Below, one piece after another: positions 8,809 to 18,169 of a DNA stretch of 64,000 bases; the first letter of the stretch is position 1; each line of letters starts with the position of its first letter. Both the position numbers and the translations under genes were made by a program. The DNA comes from Clostridium estertheticum. GTDB lineage: Bacteria; Bacillota; Clostridia; Clostridiales; Clostridiaceae. The notes beneath the pieces are model-generated. The model saw nothing but the letters and a program-made list of their open reading frames with translations. It did not search any database and was not told the origin of the DNA. The DNA lies in contig NZ_CP086239.1 of the NCBI RefSeq assembly GCF_026650985.1, positions 992,001-1,056,000 of the forward strand, read 5' to 3'.

Positions 8809-10143
8809 ATGAAAAATATATTAATTGTAGCTTATTTTTATCCACCGCTTGGTGGTGCAGGAGTTCAGAGAACTTTAAAATTTGCTAAATTTCTAAAGAA
8901 ATTTGGCTATAATGTATTTGTACTTACTGTAAATAATGAAAAGGGAACTATAAAGGATGAATCCTTAAAACTTGAATCAACTGATGGAATAAAAGTATTT
9001 AGGGCTATTCAAAAAGAAAATTTTATTGTTAATTCTATTCTTAATAGAAAAGTAACTGATGTTAAAATAGATAATAAAGAAAATATTATAAAAAAAACAT
9101 CTGAGATTACATTGAAATCTAGAATCAAGAGAAAAGTAAAAAAACATTTATTAAATATGTATAGAAATATGTATATACCTGATGATAAAATATCGTGGAA
9201 AAAAGATGCGGTAAGGGTAGGCCTTAAAATAATTAAGGATGAGAAAATTGATATACTATATTCTACATCAGCACCATATACTGGACATTTAATTGCATAT
9301 GAATTGAAACAAAAGTCTAATCTGCCATGGATTGCAGACTTTCGGGACCAGTGGGTAGCTAATCCATTTGTAGCTTACTCATCATATGCTAAAATAAAAA
9401 ATGAAAAGATGGAGAAAATGGTAATAGAAAAGGCTGATTGTGTAATATCTGTAAGTAAACCTATAATAGATGAGTTCGCTTATAGATATAAAGAAGAGTC
9501 AGTAGATAAATTTAAAGTTATTACTAATGGATATGACGAGGAAGATTTTGCTGATTTCAACATGAATTTAGTGGCAAAAAAATATATTATAACTCATAAT
9601 GGTACTTTATATGGCAAGAGATCACCGAAGAATTTCTTGATAGCTATAGATAAGCTGATAATGGGAAAAAAGATAAAGCATGATGAAATTACAATTAGAT
9701 TTGTGGGACAAATAGGAAAAGATGCCCAAGAGGATATAAGATTTTTTGTTGCTAAATATGATAGTATTATTGAATTTATATCATATTTGCCACATAAAGA
9801 GAGTTTAAAGAAATTAGAAGAGTCTACTGCAACACTTTTAATTATTGAAGCTGGCGTGGGTAGCGATGGAATATATACAGGTAAGCTTTTTGAATACATA
9901 AGAAGTGGACGAGATATTATCGGTATTGTGCCTCCAGGGGTTGCTAGAGATTTAATAATAAGTACAAACACTGGTTTTTGTTGTCATCCTGAAAAAGTGG
10001 ATGAAATCGAAGTGGCGATATACAAGTCTTATAGTATTTGGAAGGGTATGCAGAAAAAAACAGATGTTAATTGGGACAAAGTTAGTGAGTACAGTAGGGA
10101 AAATTTAACTCGCGATTTAATGAATGTTATTGAAAGTTTATAG
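8809..10143 (+). CDS. Glycosyltransferase family 4, GAGVQR type
   Basis: A 444-residue glycosyltransferase. The N-terminus reads ILIVAYFYPPLGGAGVQRTL, a glycine-rich acceptor-domain loop common in this GT4 subgroup. STSAPYTGHLIAYELK and IADFRDQWVANP follow in the first domain, ITNGYDEEDF links the domains, and YTGKLFEYIRSGRDIIGIVP marks the donor domain. ATG 8809 follows GTGAGGGG. A charged linker of about 60 residues near 80-140 is longer than usual. It is likely one of the assembly transferases of the surface glycan. Specificity is unknown. Confidence 0.83.
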   Translation: MKNILIVAYFYPPLGGAGVQRTLKFAKFLKKFGYNVFVLTVNNEKGTIKDESLKLESTDGIKVFRAIQKENFIVNSILNRKVTDVKIDNKENIIKKTSEITLKSRIKRKVKKHLLNMYRNMYIPDDKISWKKDAVRVGLKIIKDEKIDILYSTSAPYTGHLIAYELKQKSNLPWIADFRDQWVANPFVAYSSYAKIKNEKMEKMVIEKADCVISVSKPIIDEFAYRYKEESVDKFKVITNGYDEEDFADFNMNLVAKKYIITHNGTLYGKRSPKNFLIAIDKLIMGKKIKHDEITIRFVGQIGKDAQEDIRFFVAKYDSIIEFISYLPHKESLKKLEESTATLLIIEAGVGSDGIYTGKLFEYIRSGRDIIGIVPPGVARDLIISTNTGFCCHPEKVDEIEVAIYKSYSIWKGMQKKTDVNWDKVSEYSRENLTRDLMNVIESL

Positions 10144-10214
10144 AAAACGTTGTGGAAGGAAGTGTAAATCCTGATTTTATCAAAGATAAACTTTGGTAAA
10201 TGGTAGGAGTCTAT

Positions 10215-11267
10215 ATGAAAATATTAACAGTAGTAGGAGCAAGACCACAGTTTATAAAAGCAGCTGCAGTATCTAATGTTATCAGAAAAGAGCATGAGGA
10301 AATTTTAGTGCATACAGGCCAACATTATGATGAAAATATGTCGAAAATCTTTTTTGAGGAACTTAATATACCTAAACCTGATTATAATTTAGGAGTAGGT
10401 TCAGGTGGACATGGCAAGCAAACAGGAAATATGTTAATAGAACTTGAAGAACTTTACTTAAAGGAAAAACCAGATATGGTTTTGGTTTATGGAGACACGA
10501 ACTCAACTTTAGCTGGTGCGCTTTGTGCAAGTAAATTACTTATTCCAGTAGCTCATATAGAAGCGGGACTTAGAAGCTTTAATATGACTATGCCAGAAGA
10601 GCAAAATAGAATTTTAACAGACCATATATCAAAATATTTATTTGTACCTACGGCTTCAGCTATTAAAAACCTTAGTAATGAAGGAGTTACGAGTGGTGTT
10701 TATAATGTAGGAGATGTAATGTATGATGCAACACTTAATTTTTCAAAACTTTCAAAAGAAAAATCAAAGATTATGAAAGAGCTGAATCTAAAACAGGAAG
10801 AATTTATATTAGCTACTATACATAGAGCAGAAAATACCAATGATATAAATAGGTTAAGAAATATAATTGAAGCATTAAATGAAAGTGGTCAGCAAGTAAT
10901 ACTACCATTACATCCAAGGACCAAAAAATATATGGACGATTATAATTTATCATTTAACAAAAATATAAAGATAATAGATCCAGTTGGGTACTTAGATATG
11001 ATAAGTTTAGAAATGCACTGTAGAAAGATTATTACAGATAGTGGTGGAGTTCAAAAGGAAGCATTCTTCATGAATAAGCCTTGCATTACTATGAGAGATG
11101 AAACAGAATGGGTAGAAACAGTAGAAAATGGCTGGAATATTGTTGTTGGAACCGATAAGGCTAAGATATTAGATGGTATATTAAATTTCGTTCCGAGCAA
11201 AGTTAAACAAAATATTTTTGGTGATGGTCACGCTGCAGAGAAAATTTTAGAAATTATAAACAAATAG
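10215..11267 (+). CDS. wecB: UDP-N-acetylglucosamine 2-epimerase, non-hydrolysing
   Basis: A 350-residue enzyme that interconverts UDP-GlcNAc and UDP-ManNAc in the cytoplasm. Family landmarks are VVGARPQFIKAAAVS at the N-terminus, HTGQHYDENMS, GDTNSTLAGAL near 90, HIEAGLRSFNMTMPEEQNR near 113, ATIHRAEN near 205 and DSGGVQKEAFF near 278. I start it at ATG 10215, because GGAG at 10205-10208 is well spaced for it; the in-frame ATG at 10200 lies before that site. Because WecG/TagA-type enzymes use ManNAc donors, this gene and the one at 14655 probably supply and use the same sugar. Confidence 0.95.
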   Translation: MKILTVVGARPQFIKAAAVSNVIRKEHEEILVHTGQHYDENMSKIFFEELNIPKPDYNLGVGSGGHGKQTGNMLIELEELYLKEKPDMVLVYGDTNSTLAGALCASKLLIPVAHIEAGLRSFNMTMPEEQNRILTDHISKYLFVPTASAIKNLSNEGVTSGVYNVGDVMYDATLNFSKLSKEKSKIMKELNLKQEEFILATIHRAENTNDINRLRNIIEALNESGQQVILPLHPRTKKYMDDYNLSFNKNIKIIDPVGYLDMISLEMHCRKIITDSGGVQKEAFFMNKPCITMRDETEWVETVENGWNIVVGTDKAKILDGILNFVPSKVKQNIFGDGHAAEKILEIINK

Positions 11268-11280
11268 TAGAGGTGGAAAA

Positions 11281-12498
11281 ATGCGTATTTTATTTTTAAC
11301 ACAATATTGCCCTCCAGAAGTTGGGGCACCTCAAAATAGAATTTTTGAGTTTGCTAAAAAATTAAAAGAATTTGGTCATGAAGTTACAATATTAACAGCT
11401 TTACCTAACTACCCTAGGGGAGAAATCTTTGATGAGTACAAAGGCCGTGGAGTTGTTATCGAGGAAATCGAGGGTATAAAGATAGTTAGAACTAGTATTT
11501 ATGCTACAAAATCTAAGCAGTTTACTAAAAGATTAAGGAATTATCTATCTTTTACTTTTTCATCAGTAATTAGTGGCGCTAAACATATAGATAAACAGGA
11601 TGTAATAATAACAGAATCTCCACCACTGTTCCTTGGATTTTCAGGGTTTGTATTAGCTAAGCTTAAAGGAGCTAAATTTATTTTTAACATATCTGATTTA
11701 TGGCCAGAATCAGCTATAAAATTAGGTGTGCTTCATAATAAGTTGTTCATAAAAATGTCTGTATGGCTAGAAGAATTCTGTTATAAAAAGGCTGCAGCTG
11801 TTACATGTCAAACACAAGGAATAGTTGATGACATAGTTAATAGAGGCTTCGATAAAAATAAAATACACCTTTTAACTAATGGAGTGGATACAAAGTTATT
11901 TAAAAAAGAAAACAGGGATGAAGACTTTAGACGTGAAATCGGAATAGAAAATAAATTTGCATTATGTTATGCTGGTATTCATGGAATAGCACAAGGACTT
12001 GAAGTTATAATAAATGCAGCGGAGATAGTAAAAAATGAAGAAAACATTCAATTTATTTTTGTTGGTGATGGTCCAGAAAAACAGGGTCTTATAAATTTGG
12101 TTAAAGAAAAAGAATTAACGAATGTTACATTTTTACCTCTTCAGCCAAAAACTAATATGCCTAAAATAGTAGCATCTATGGACGCCGCTATAATTCCTTT
12201 AAAGAAATTAGAGCTGTTTAAAGGTGCACTACCTTCAAAAATGTTTGAAACATTGGCCTCAGAGATACCAATTATTCTGCCTGTACAGGGTGAAGCTGCA
12301 AAGCTAATAAATAATGCAAATGCAGGAATAGTTGTGGAACCTGAAAATTCAAAAGAAATTGCAGAAGCGGTGTTAAAGTTATATAATGATATAGAACTTA
12401 GAAATGAATTAGGTCAAAATGGCAGAGCTTATGTTATGGAAAATTATGCTAGAGAAAATATAACAAAAAAACTTGAAAAAATATTGATGAATTTATAA
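11281..12498 (+). CDS. Glycosyltransferase family 4, WbuB-like
   Basis: A 405-residue GT4 enzyme. The start MRILFLTQYCPPEVGAPQNR and the stretch LTALPNYPRGEIFDEYKGR are hallmarks of the WbuB-like subgroup, which often transfers an N-acetyl-deoxyhexosamine. Also visible are ITESPPLFLG, NISDLWPESAIKLG, a GVDTKLF hinge, FVGDGPEKQGL in the donor domain and PSKMFETLASEIPIILPV near the usual E-x7-E site. It follows wecB by 13 bases with AGAGGTGG before ATG 11281. The close pairing with wecB fits a ManNAc- or FucNAc-type donor. This is an inference. Confidence 0.87.
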   Translation: MRILFLTQYCPPEVGAPQNRIFEFAKKLKEFGHEVTILTALPNYPRGEIFDEYKGRGVVIEEIEGIKIVRTSIYATKSKQFTKRLRNYLSFTFSSVISGAKHIDKQDVIITESPPLFLGFSGFVLAKLKGAKFIFNISDLWPESAIKLGVLHNKLFIKMSVWLEEFCYKKAAAVTCQTQGIVDDIVNRGFDKNKIHLLTNGVDTKLFKKENRDEDFRREIGIENKFALCYAGIHGIAQGLEVIINAAEIVKNEENIQFIFVGDGPEKQGLINLVKEKELTNVTFLPLQPKTNMPKIVASMDAAIIPLKKLELFKGALPSKMFETLASEIPIILPVQGEAAKLINNANAGIVVEPENSKEIAEAVLKLYNDIELRNELGQNGRAYVMENYARENITKKLEKILMNL

Positions 12499-12515
12499 AA
12501 ATCATAATAAGTTAT

Positions 12516-12560
12516 AGTCCCTCACTTACAAATTGAAGCTCTTTTTGAAAGTGAGGGACT
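12516..12560 (+). terminator. Hairpin with 12-bp stem, no U-tract
   Basis: AGTCCCTCACTT (12516-12527) pairs perfectly with AAGTGAGGGACT (12549-12560) around a 21-base loop. No run of T follows, so it may be a weak terminator, a processing site or a stabiliser between the glycosyltransferase and the second polymerase-like gene. Confidence 0.55.
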
Positions 12561-12605
12561 GATTATGTAGTAATGATATTATTATTGTATAAAGAGGTGT
12601 AAATA

Positions 12606-13850
12606 ATGAAAAATAAGTATAGTATTTTATATTGTTTAATGTGTGTATATATAGTAATAATGCCTTTGATTCAGGAAGGGACAAATTTTAAAGGAATACC
12701 TGTGAGCGACATTTTACTTGGTATAGTTGCATTTGTATATTTCATAAAGTTAATTTGCGAGAAGACTACGCGTGAAAGGTTTATTTATGGTATTAGAGAT
12801 TTATTTAGTAGTACTTTAAGTATATTCATATTAATATTACTTGGAATAATGTTATTATCCACTTCATATGCATTAGAAAAATCATTAGCACTAAAAGAAA
12901 GTGCAAGATTTTTAACTTATGTGTTTATATTTTTTGTAATTAAATATGAGTTTAATACTAAAAAATTAGTGAAGAATTTATTGAAATGTTATATATTCAC
13001 AGCAGGGCTTTTAAGCATTTTTGGTATAATCCAACATTTCACAAGGATTGGATTAGATAAAAAGTTTGTAGTTCATTATTCAGGATATAGTGTGGTTAAA
13101 ATTGCAGCGACTATGTTTAATCCTAATGCCTATGCTGCCTTTCTTATTCTAATTATATTTCCAGTAGTAATGCTCACTATTTATGAGAAAAACAAAAAAA
13201 ATAAAGGTATGTATGGGATAATATCAATTTTATTATTTGTAAATATAATAATGACTTATTCTAGGAATGCACAAGTTGGAGTTTGTATAGGTGCAGTGGT
13301 ATTATGTGTAATTTACAGCTATAAGTTAATTATAGCTTTTGGTGGTATAGGGATTTCAACTTTATTTATGCCATCGGTCCTTGACAGAGTTCGAGATTTA
13401 CCAAATACAGCGGAAAATGAATCTAGAATTAAATTGTGGAAAACGGCAATAATGATGATTAAAGATCATCCGATTCTCGGAGTTGGTAATGGTAACTTCA
13501 TAAGTAGATATGATGAATATGTTAGTAAATATAAGGGGTTAAGCTATAACGCTTACAAAAGATATCCTGCTCATAATTCTTATTTGAAGGTTGAGAGTGA
13601 ATTGGGTATAGTAGGAATAGCATCTTTTTTAGCAGTTTTAGTGACATCACTTATTAGAGTGAAGAAACTATTTACTATTACAAATGATAAATTTATAAAA
13701 GCTTTTTATATGGGAGCATTTGCTTCAATGATTGCATTTTTCTTTATGAATATATCAGATAATTTATTTTTTGTACCTATGGCTACAACATATTTTTGGT
13801 TTCTAATAGCTACAGCTGAAAGTTTATTAAATTCATCGGAAGTTAATTAA
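12606..13850 (+). CDS. O-antigen ligase / Wzy-like membrane protein, second copy
   Basis: A 414-residue polytopic membrane protein with about 11 hydrophobic segments. The outer loop contains SRIKLWKTAIMMIKDHPILG, then VGNGNFISRY and PAHNSYLKVESELGIVG, the Wzy_C/WaaL-type pattern with the conserved His in AHNSYL. It is shorter than the 491-residue protein at 7306 and only distantly similar to it. ATG 12606 follows AAGAGGTGTAAATA. It is preceded by a hairpin and a 107-base gap, so it may start a second transcription unit with the sugar transferase downstream. It is either the polymerase or a ligase for the finished glycan. Confidence 0.8.
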   Translation: MKNKYSILYCLMCVYIVIMPLIQEGTNFKGIPVSDILLGIVAFVYFIKLICEKTTRERFIYGIRDLFSSTLSIFILILLGIMLLSTSYALEKSLALKESARFLTYVFIFFVIKYEFNTKKLVKNLLKCYIFTAGLLSIFGIIQHFTRIGLDKKFVVHYSGYSVVKIAATMFNPNAYAAFLILIIFPVVMLTIYEKNKKNKGMYGIISILLFVNIIMTYSRNAQVGVCIGAVVLCVIYSYKLIIAFGGIGISTLFMPSVLDRVRDLPNTAENESRIKLWKTAIMMIKDHPILGVGNGNFISRYDEYVSKYKGLSYNAYKRYPAHNSYLKVESELGIVGIASFLAVLVTSLIRVKKLFTITNDKFIKAFYMGAFASMIAFFFMNISDNLFFVPMATTYFWFLIATAESLLNSSEVN

Positions 13851-13920
13851 AATATACGAATTATTAGGGAAATTATAAATGAAAAGTATTTAAATATTCA
13901 TGAGAAGGTAGGTGTATAAG

Positions 13921-14577
13921 GTGAATAAAAGTAAAATGATAACTATAGACAAGAAAACACACATTGAGAATAAAAAATTTCAATTCGCACTTAAGAGATT
14001 AATGGATATTATATTATCTTTAATAGGGATAATTATATTATCACCTATATATTTAATTATCATTATTGCTATCAAAATAGACTCAAAAGGTGGAACTATA
14101 TTTAGACAAATTAGAGTTGGAAAAGATGGTGAGAACTTTACTATTTATAAATTTCGAACCATGATAGTTCAAGCTGAGAGTAAAAGAAAACTTGATATTA
14201 ATCCAGATGACCTTGAAAATTTTGTATTTCAAAGTAAATCAGACAGTAGGGTGACTAAGGTAGGTAATTTTTTGAGACGTAGTAGTTTAGATGAGATACC
14301 TCAACTTTTTAATGTTTTGTTCGGTAATATGAGTCTTGTAGGACCTAGACCTGAAATACCAGAAGTAGTTAAGTATTATCCAGAAAGCTATCATCAGAGG
14401 CTTCTAGTTTTGCCAGGAATAACAGGACTTGCACAAATTAGTGGAAGAGGAGAAATAGAACTAGGAAAAACGGTAACTTATGATCTTAACTATATTAAGG
14501 ACTTTTCAGTTATATTAGATATAAAAATAATCTTATTAACAGTGGTGTCTGTATTTAAGAAAGATGGTGCTTTTTAG
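13921..14577 (+). CDS. Undecaprenyl-phosphate sugar phosphotransferase (initiating enzyme)
   Basis: A 218-residue member of the bacterial sugar-transferase family (PF02397 type). It puts the first sugar-1-phosphate onto undecaprenyl phosphate and so starts repeat-unit synthesis. One membrane segment lies near residues 25-47, followed by GGTIFRQIRVGKDGENF, the YKFRTM motif, RRSSLDEIPQLFNVL and SLVGPRPE. It lacks the large N-terminal region of WcaJ-type proteins and is the short form. I prefer GTG 13921 because AGGTAGG lies 8 bases before it; an in-frame GTG also exists at 13912. The stop codon lies inside the following hairpin. Confidence 0.9.
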   Translation: MNKSKMITIDKKTHIENKKFQFALKRLMDIILSLIGIIILSPIYLIIIIAIKIDSKGGTIFRQIRVGKDGENFTIYKFRTMIVQAESKRKLDINPDDLENFVFQSKSDSRVTKVGNFLRRSSLDEIPQLFNVLFGNMSLVGPRPEIPEVVKYYPESYHQRLLVLPGITGLAQISGRGEIELGKTVTYDLNYIKDFSVILDIKIILLTVVSVFKKDGAF

Positions 14578-14602
14578 TAACTCACATTAGTGAGTTACTA
14601 AA
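14573..14602 (+). terminator. Hairpin with perfect 13-bp stem overlapping a stop codon
   Basis: TTTAGTAACTCAC (14573-14585) pairs with GTGAGTTACTAAA (14590-14602) around a 4-base loop. The stop codon of the sugar transferase (14575-14577) is in the left arm. No U-tract follows, so a 3-prime-end protection or attenuation role is as likely as termination. Confidence 0.6.
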
Positions 14603-14654
14603 TTAAAGTGATTTAATATGGAATCTGCTAGAGGTAGGTTGTTTGGAGGAATTT

Positions 14655-15374
14655 ATGATAACGAAAATTTTACAATATAAAATTTTTAATGATAATATGG
14701 GAGCTTTATTTGAGGCTATAGATAATTTTGAAAAAGTACATATTATTTCAGGAAACCCAGAAGTTCTCCTTAGTGGACTTGAAAATACTGTTTTGCTCCA
14801 TAATTTTACAAGTAAAAATTCAATTATTATTCCAGATGGGATTGGAACAGTTATTTGTTCGAAAATTGTAGGAAAGCCTGTCAAAGAAAAAATTGCAGGT
14901 ATAGAAGTCATGGATAATATAGTGAAAAAATGTGAAAAAGATAATGAAGGAATATATCTCTTAGGATCAACAAAAGAGACAGTGGATATGTGTAATATAA
15001 ATTTACGAACTAAATATCGAAAGCTTAATATACTTGGTAGCCATGATGGATATTTTGAATTAGATAATTGTGAAGATATATTAAAAGAAATAGAAGCCGT
15101 AAAACCTAAAGTATTATTCGTTGCAATGGGATGTCCAAGGCAAGAATTATTTATAACAAAATATATGGACAGGCTTCCTTGTAAAATATTTATGGGAGTT
15201 GGGGGAAGTTTTGATAATATTGCGGGTAAGGTTAAACGCGCACCTAAATGGATGATAAACTTAGGAATGGAATGGTTATATAGAGTAATAAAAGAGCCAT
15301 TTAGAATTAAGAGATTATCATCTATACCAAAATTTATTATAATGGTAATAAAATATAAAAACAAACAGGAGTAG
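14655..15374 (+). CDS. WecG/TagA/CpsF family glycosyltransferase
   Basis: A 239-residue transferase of the family that adds ManNAc or a related sugar to a lipid-linked GlcNAc acceptor. The signatures are IPDGIGTV near 60, the Asp of DGIG being the expected catalytic base, then YLLGS near 98, GSHDGYF near 122, FVAMGCPRQE near 150, MGVGGSFDNIAGKVKRAP near 180, and GMEWLYRVIKEPFRIKR near the C-terminus. GGAGG at 14645-14649 points to ATG 14655; an in-frame TTG at 14643 lies before that site. With wecB at 10215 it suggests a ManNAc-containing repeat unit. Confidence 0.9.
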   Translation: MITKILQYKIFNDNMGALFEAIDNFEKVHIISGNPEVLLSGLENTVLLHNFTSKNSIIIPDGIGTVICSKIVGKPVKEKIAGIEVMDNIVKKCEKDNEGIYLLGSTKETVDMCNINLRTKYRKLNILGSHDGYFELDNCEDILKEIEAVKPKVLFVAMGCPRQELFITKYMDRLPCKIFMGVGGSFDNIAGKVKRAPKWMINLGMEWLYRVIKEPFRIKRLSSIPKFIIMVIKYKNKQE

Positions 15375-15411
15375 TTATTGTTTTTTTAGATAAATAAAGG
15401 GAGGGGTAAAC

Positions 15412-16509
15412 ATTAAAGTATTACATATTATATCTGGTAATGACAATGGTGGTGGTGGAAAACATGTATTAAATATATGTGACAAATCAAACAAAAAATT
15501 TCAAAATATAATTGCTTGTCTTGGAGAAGGGCCATTATATTTGAAAGCTAAGGAATTGGGCGTTAGTTATAAGCTTTTTAGTAAGAAGCTTTACAATATG
15601 GAGCTTGTGAACTTTATAAATCACAATTCAATAAGTATAGTAAATTTCCATGGAGCCAAACCTTTCCTATTACATTTAATTTTAAAAAGTAAATTAAATG
15701 TGCCAACAGTAGCCGTAGTTCATAGTGATTTTAGATATGATTTTCTTAATAATAAGTTGAAATATTTTATATTTACACCTTTGAGTACTAGGGGATTAAA
15801 GAGTTTTAAAAATTATATTTGTGTATCAAATAACCTGAAGTCTTTACTTGAAGATAAAAAAATAGAAGGAAAGATTTCAGTTGTAAATAATGGTATAGAC
15901 ATAAAAAGTTGTATTATTGGGAACCCTGCAAAAGATATAAGGAATAGTTTGAAAATAAAAGATAATGAATTCGTATATGTTATGGTAGCAAGATTACATC
16001 CAATAAAAAACCACAAAGAAGTTATTTTAGCATTTAAAAAATTAATTCTTGAATTTCATGATGTGAAATTATTATTAGTTGGTGGTGGAGAGTTAGACTT
16101 GGAACTGAAAAATTTAGTAGAGGAATTAAAACTAGAAAATGAAGTTATTATGGTAGGAAATGTTTTTAATCCTTTAGACTACATAAATGCATCTAATGTT
16201 AGTATCCTAGCTTCTTTAAGTGAGGGTGGAGCACCGCCACTTACGGTATTAGAATCAGGAATTGTAAAGAAACCATTAATTTATACTCAGGTAGGAGACC
16301 TAGAGTGTATATTAGATGACAATAGTGGATATAAAATAAAAGATAAGGATAATGTTTATATTTACATGGCTATGAGAGAGGCCTATTTAGATAAGGGTTA
16401 TTCAAATGTAAAAGGAGAAAATTTACATAATATCGTTATTAATAATTTCACTATAGAAAATTTCTGGGAAAAATATTATGAAATTTATAAAAATATATTA
16501 AAAAAATGA
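15412..16509 (+). CDS. Glycosyltransferase family 4 with an apparent ATT start codon
   Basis: A 365-residue GT4 enzyme if read from ATT 15412. The first residues KVLHIISGNDNGGGGKHVLNI form the usual GT4 opening strand and glycine loop, so the coding region clearly begins here and not at the TTG at 15541, which would remove 43 family residues. In this frame there is no ATG, GTG or TTG between the stop at 15391 and ATT 15412, and a strong GGGAGGGG site lies just before ATT. Later motifs are VAVVHSDFR, CVSNNLK, VNNGID, VARLHPIKNH, LLLVGGGEL and SLSEGGAPPLTVLESG at the donor site. It probably adds a sugar to the surface repeat unit. Confidence 0.85.
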   Translation: MKVLHIISGNDNGGGGKHVLNICDKSNKKFQNIIACLGEGPLYLKAKELGVSYKLFSKKLYNMELVNFINHNSISIVNFHGAKPFLLHLILKSKLNVPTVAVVHSDFRYDFLNNKLKYFIFTPLSTRGLKSFKNYICVSNNLKSLLEDKKIEGKISVVNNGIDIKSCIIGNPAKDIRNSLKIKDNEFVYVMVARLHPIKNHKEVILAFKKLILEFHDVKLLLVGGGELDLELKNLVEELKLENEVIMVGNVFNPLDYINASNVSILASLSEGGAPPLTVLESGIVKKPLIYTQVGDLECILDDNSGYKIKDKDNVYIYMAMREAYLDKGYSNVKGENLHNIVINNFTIENFWEKYYEIYKNILKK

Positions 16510-16563
16510 TTTAACAGTGAAGATGATATTAATTCTTAAATTCACAAAAATATGGAGCGTATC

Positions 16564-18117
16564 ATGAAAGAAAACAAAGTTTTAAAAAGTTCAATGATTG
16601 TAATGATTTTTGTAATACTTGGAAAGGTACTGGCTATAGTAAGAGATAGCTTAATGTTAGCTAAATTTGGAACTACCCATTCAGCAGACATATACGTATG
16701 GTGTTTTGGTGTAGTATTTCTTTTTACTAGTTTAGGGTATGGGCTTAGCACAACAATAATACCCATTCTTACAGAGTACATTGAGACAAAAGAATTAAAA
16801 GAACGAAATCGTTTTGTAAATAATGTAACTAATACTTCCATGTTATTAACTATAATTATTACGGGAGTTGGAATATTATTTTCATATTATATAGTTTATT
16901 ATTTCGCTAATAACTTATCTAATGACCCAGTGATGTTTAATCAAACTGTAAAAATACTTAAGATTATGTTCTTATCAGTGTTATTTTTAACTCTACAAGG
17001 TGTTGTCGCAGGAGTACTTCAAGCTCACAAAGAATTTTCTATTCCAGCTGCAATGGCTGCTGCTGCAAACTTAATATATATAATTTATTTAAGCTTATTT
17101 GTAGATAAATTTGGTCTTACCGGATTTGCAATAACTACTGTTTTGGCTTTTTTCGTTCAATTTATAATTAATGTACCTAAGTTTAAGAAACTAGGATACG
17201 GGTATAAATTTGAATTGAATTTTCGCGATAAAGACTTAAAAAAACTATTTATATTAATGATTCCTATAATAATAAGCACTTCAACCATGCAACTTAATTT
17301 GTTTATTAATAGATCATTTGCCATGGGCTTATATGAAGGTGCAACTGCAGTTCTTGACTGTGCAAATAAGGTAACTCTACTTACTTATGAAGTTTTTGCT
17401 GTAGCAGTTTCTATGATAATATACCCAATACTCTCTACATTCATAGTTCAAAATAATCATGAGGAATACAAAAAATCTTTAGTTAAATCAATTAATATTA
17501 TAAATCTAGTAATGATACCTGCGGCACTTGCAATAGTTATATTAAGAGAACCTTTAATTAGTGTACTATATTTAAGAGGAAAATTTACGCTAAGTGACGT
17601 AAAATTGGTTTCAGAGGCGTTAGTGCTATATTCTCCAACTATGATAGCTTATGGAGTGCGTGACATATTAAATAGGGCCTTTTACTCCGCTAAAGACACT
17701 AAAACACCTATGATTTATAGTATGGTGGGTGTAGTAATAAATGTTGCTTTAAGTGCTATTTTGTACAAATACATGTCAGTACCAGGACTTACACTTTCTT
17801 CATCAATCTCAGCTACAGTTATTACTGTAATGTTATTAATTAAGATGAATAAGAAATTTCCAGGGATCCAATTTAGTTCTATGATTAAGACAATAGAAAA
17901 AATATCTATAGCTTCTATAATTATGGGGTTTGTAATATATTTCATGAAAAAAATATTTATAATTAATTTAATATCAGGGTTTGTTTTGAATTTAACAATT
18001 TTATTTGTTTGTGCAGTTATAGGAAGTATATTATATTTTGCTTTAACATATCTTTTAAAAATCGAGGAAACTATGTATATATGGAATATATTTAAAAGCA
18101 AAATTTCGAAAAAATAA
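16564..18117 (+). CDS. murJ: MurJ/MviN-like lipid-linked precursor flippase
   Basis: A 517-residue membrane protein with about 14 hydrophobic segments. The start KVLAIVRDSLMLAKFGTTHSADIYVWCF, with the conserved Arg-Asp-Lys charged residues in the first helices, and LYLRGKFTLSDV and RDILNRAFYSAKDTKTPM in the C-lobe are typical of MurJ, which exports lipid II. In clostridial polysaccharide clusters such copies may export another lipid-linked unit. I choose ATG 16564 because GGAG at 16554-16557 is six bases before it; ATG 16552 has no site. It ends the polysaccharide locus. Confidence 0.85.
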   Translation: MKENKVLKSSMIVMIFVILGKVLAIVRDSLMLAKFGTTHSADIYVWCFGVVFLFTSLGYGLSTTIIPILTEYIETKELKERNRFVNNVTNTSMLLTIIITGVGILFSYYIVYYFANNLSNDPVMFNQTVKILKIMFLSVLFLTLQGVVAGVLQAHKEFSIPAAMAAAANLIYIIYLSLFVDKFGLTGFAITTVLAFFVQFIINVPKFKKLGYGYKFELNFRDKDLKKLFILMIPIIISTSTMQLNLFINRSFAMGLYEGATAVLDCANKVTLLTYEVFAVAVSMIIYPILSTFIVQNNHEEYKKSLVKSINIINLVMIPAALAIVILREPLISVLYLRGKFTLSDVKLVSEALVLYSPTMIAYGVRDILNRAFYSAKDTKTPMIYSMVGVVINVALSAILYKYMSVPGLTLSSSISATVITVMLLIKMNKKFPGIQFSSMIKTIEKISIASIIMGFVIYFMKKIFIINLISGFVLNLTILFVCAVIGSILYFALTYLLKIEETMYIWNIFKSKISKK

Positions 18118-18169
18118 TTACATTATTTATGCGACTATTACACATACTAAATTTAAAGGAGTGTGTTAT

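Noticed and set aside
14603-15364. 253-codon minus-strand frame opposite the WecG/TagA-type gene
   Set aside because: It is the antisense shadow of a clear family member on the plus strand and has no signal or family motif.
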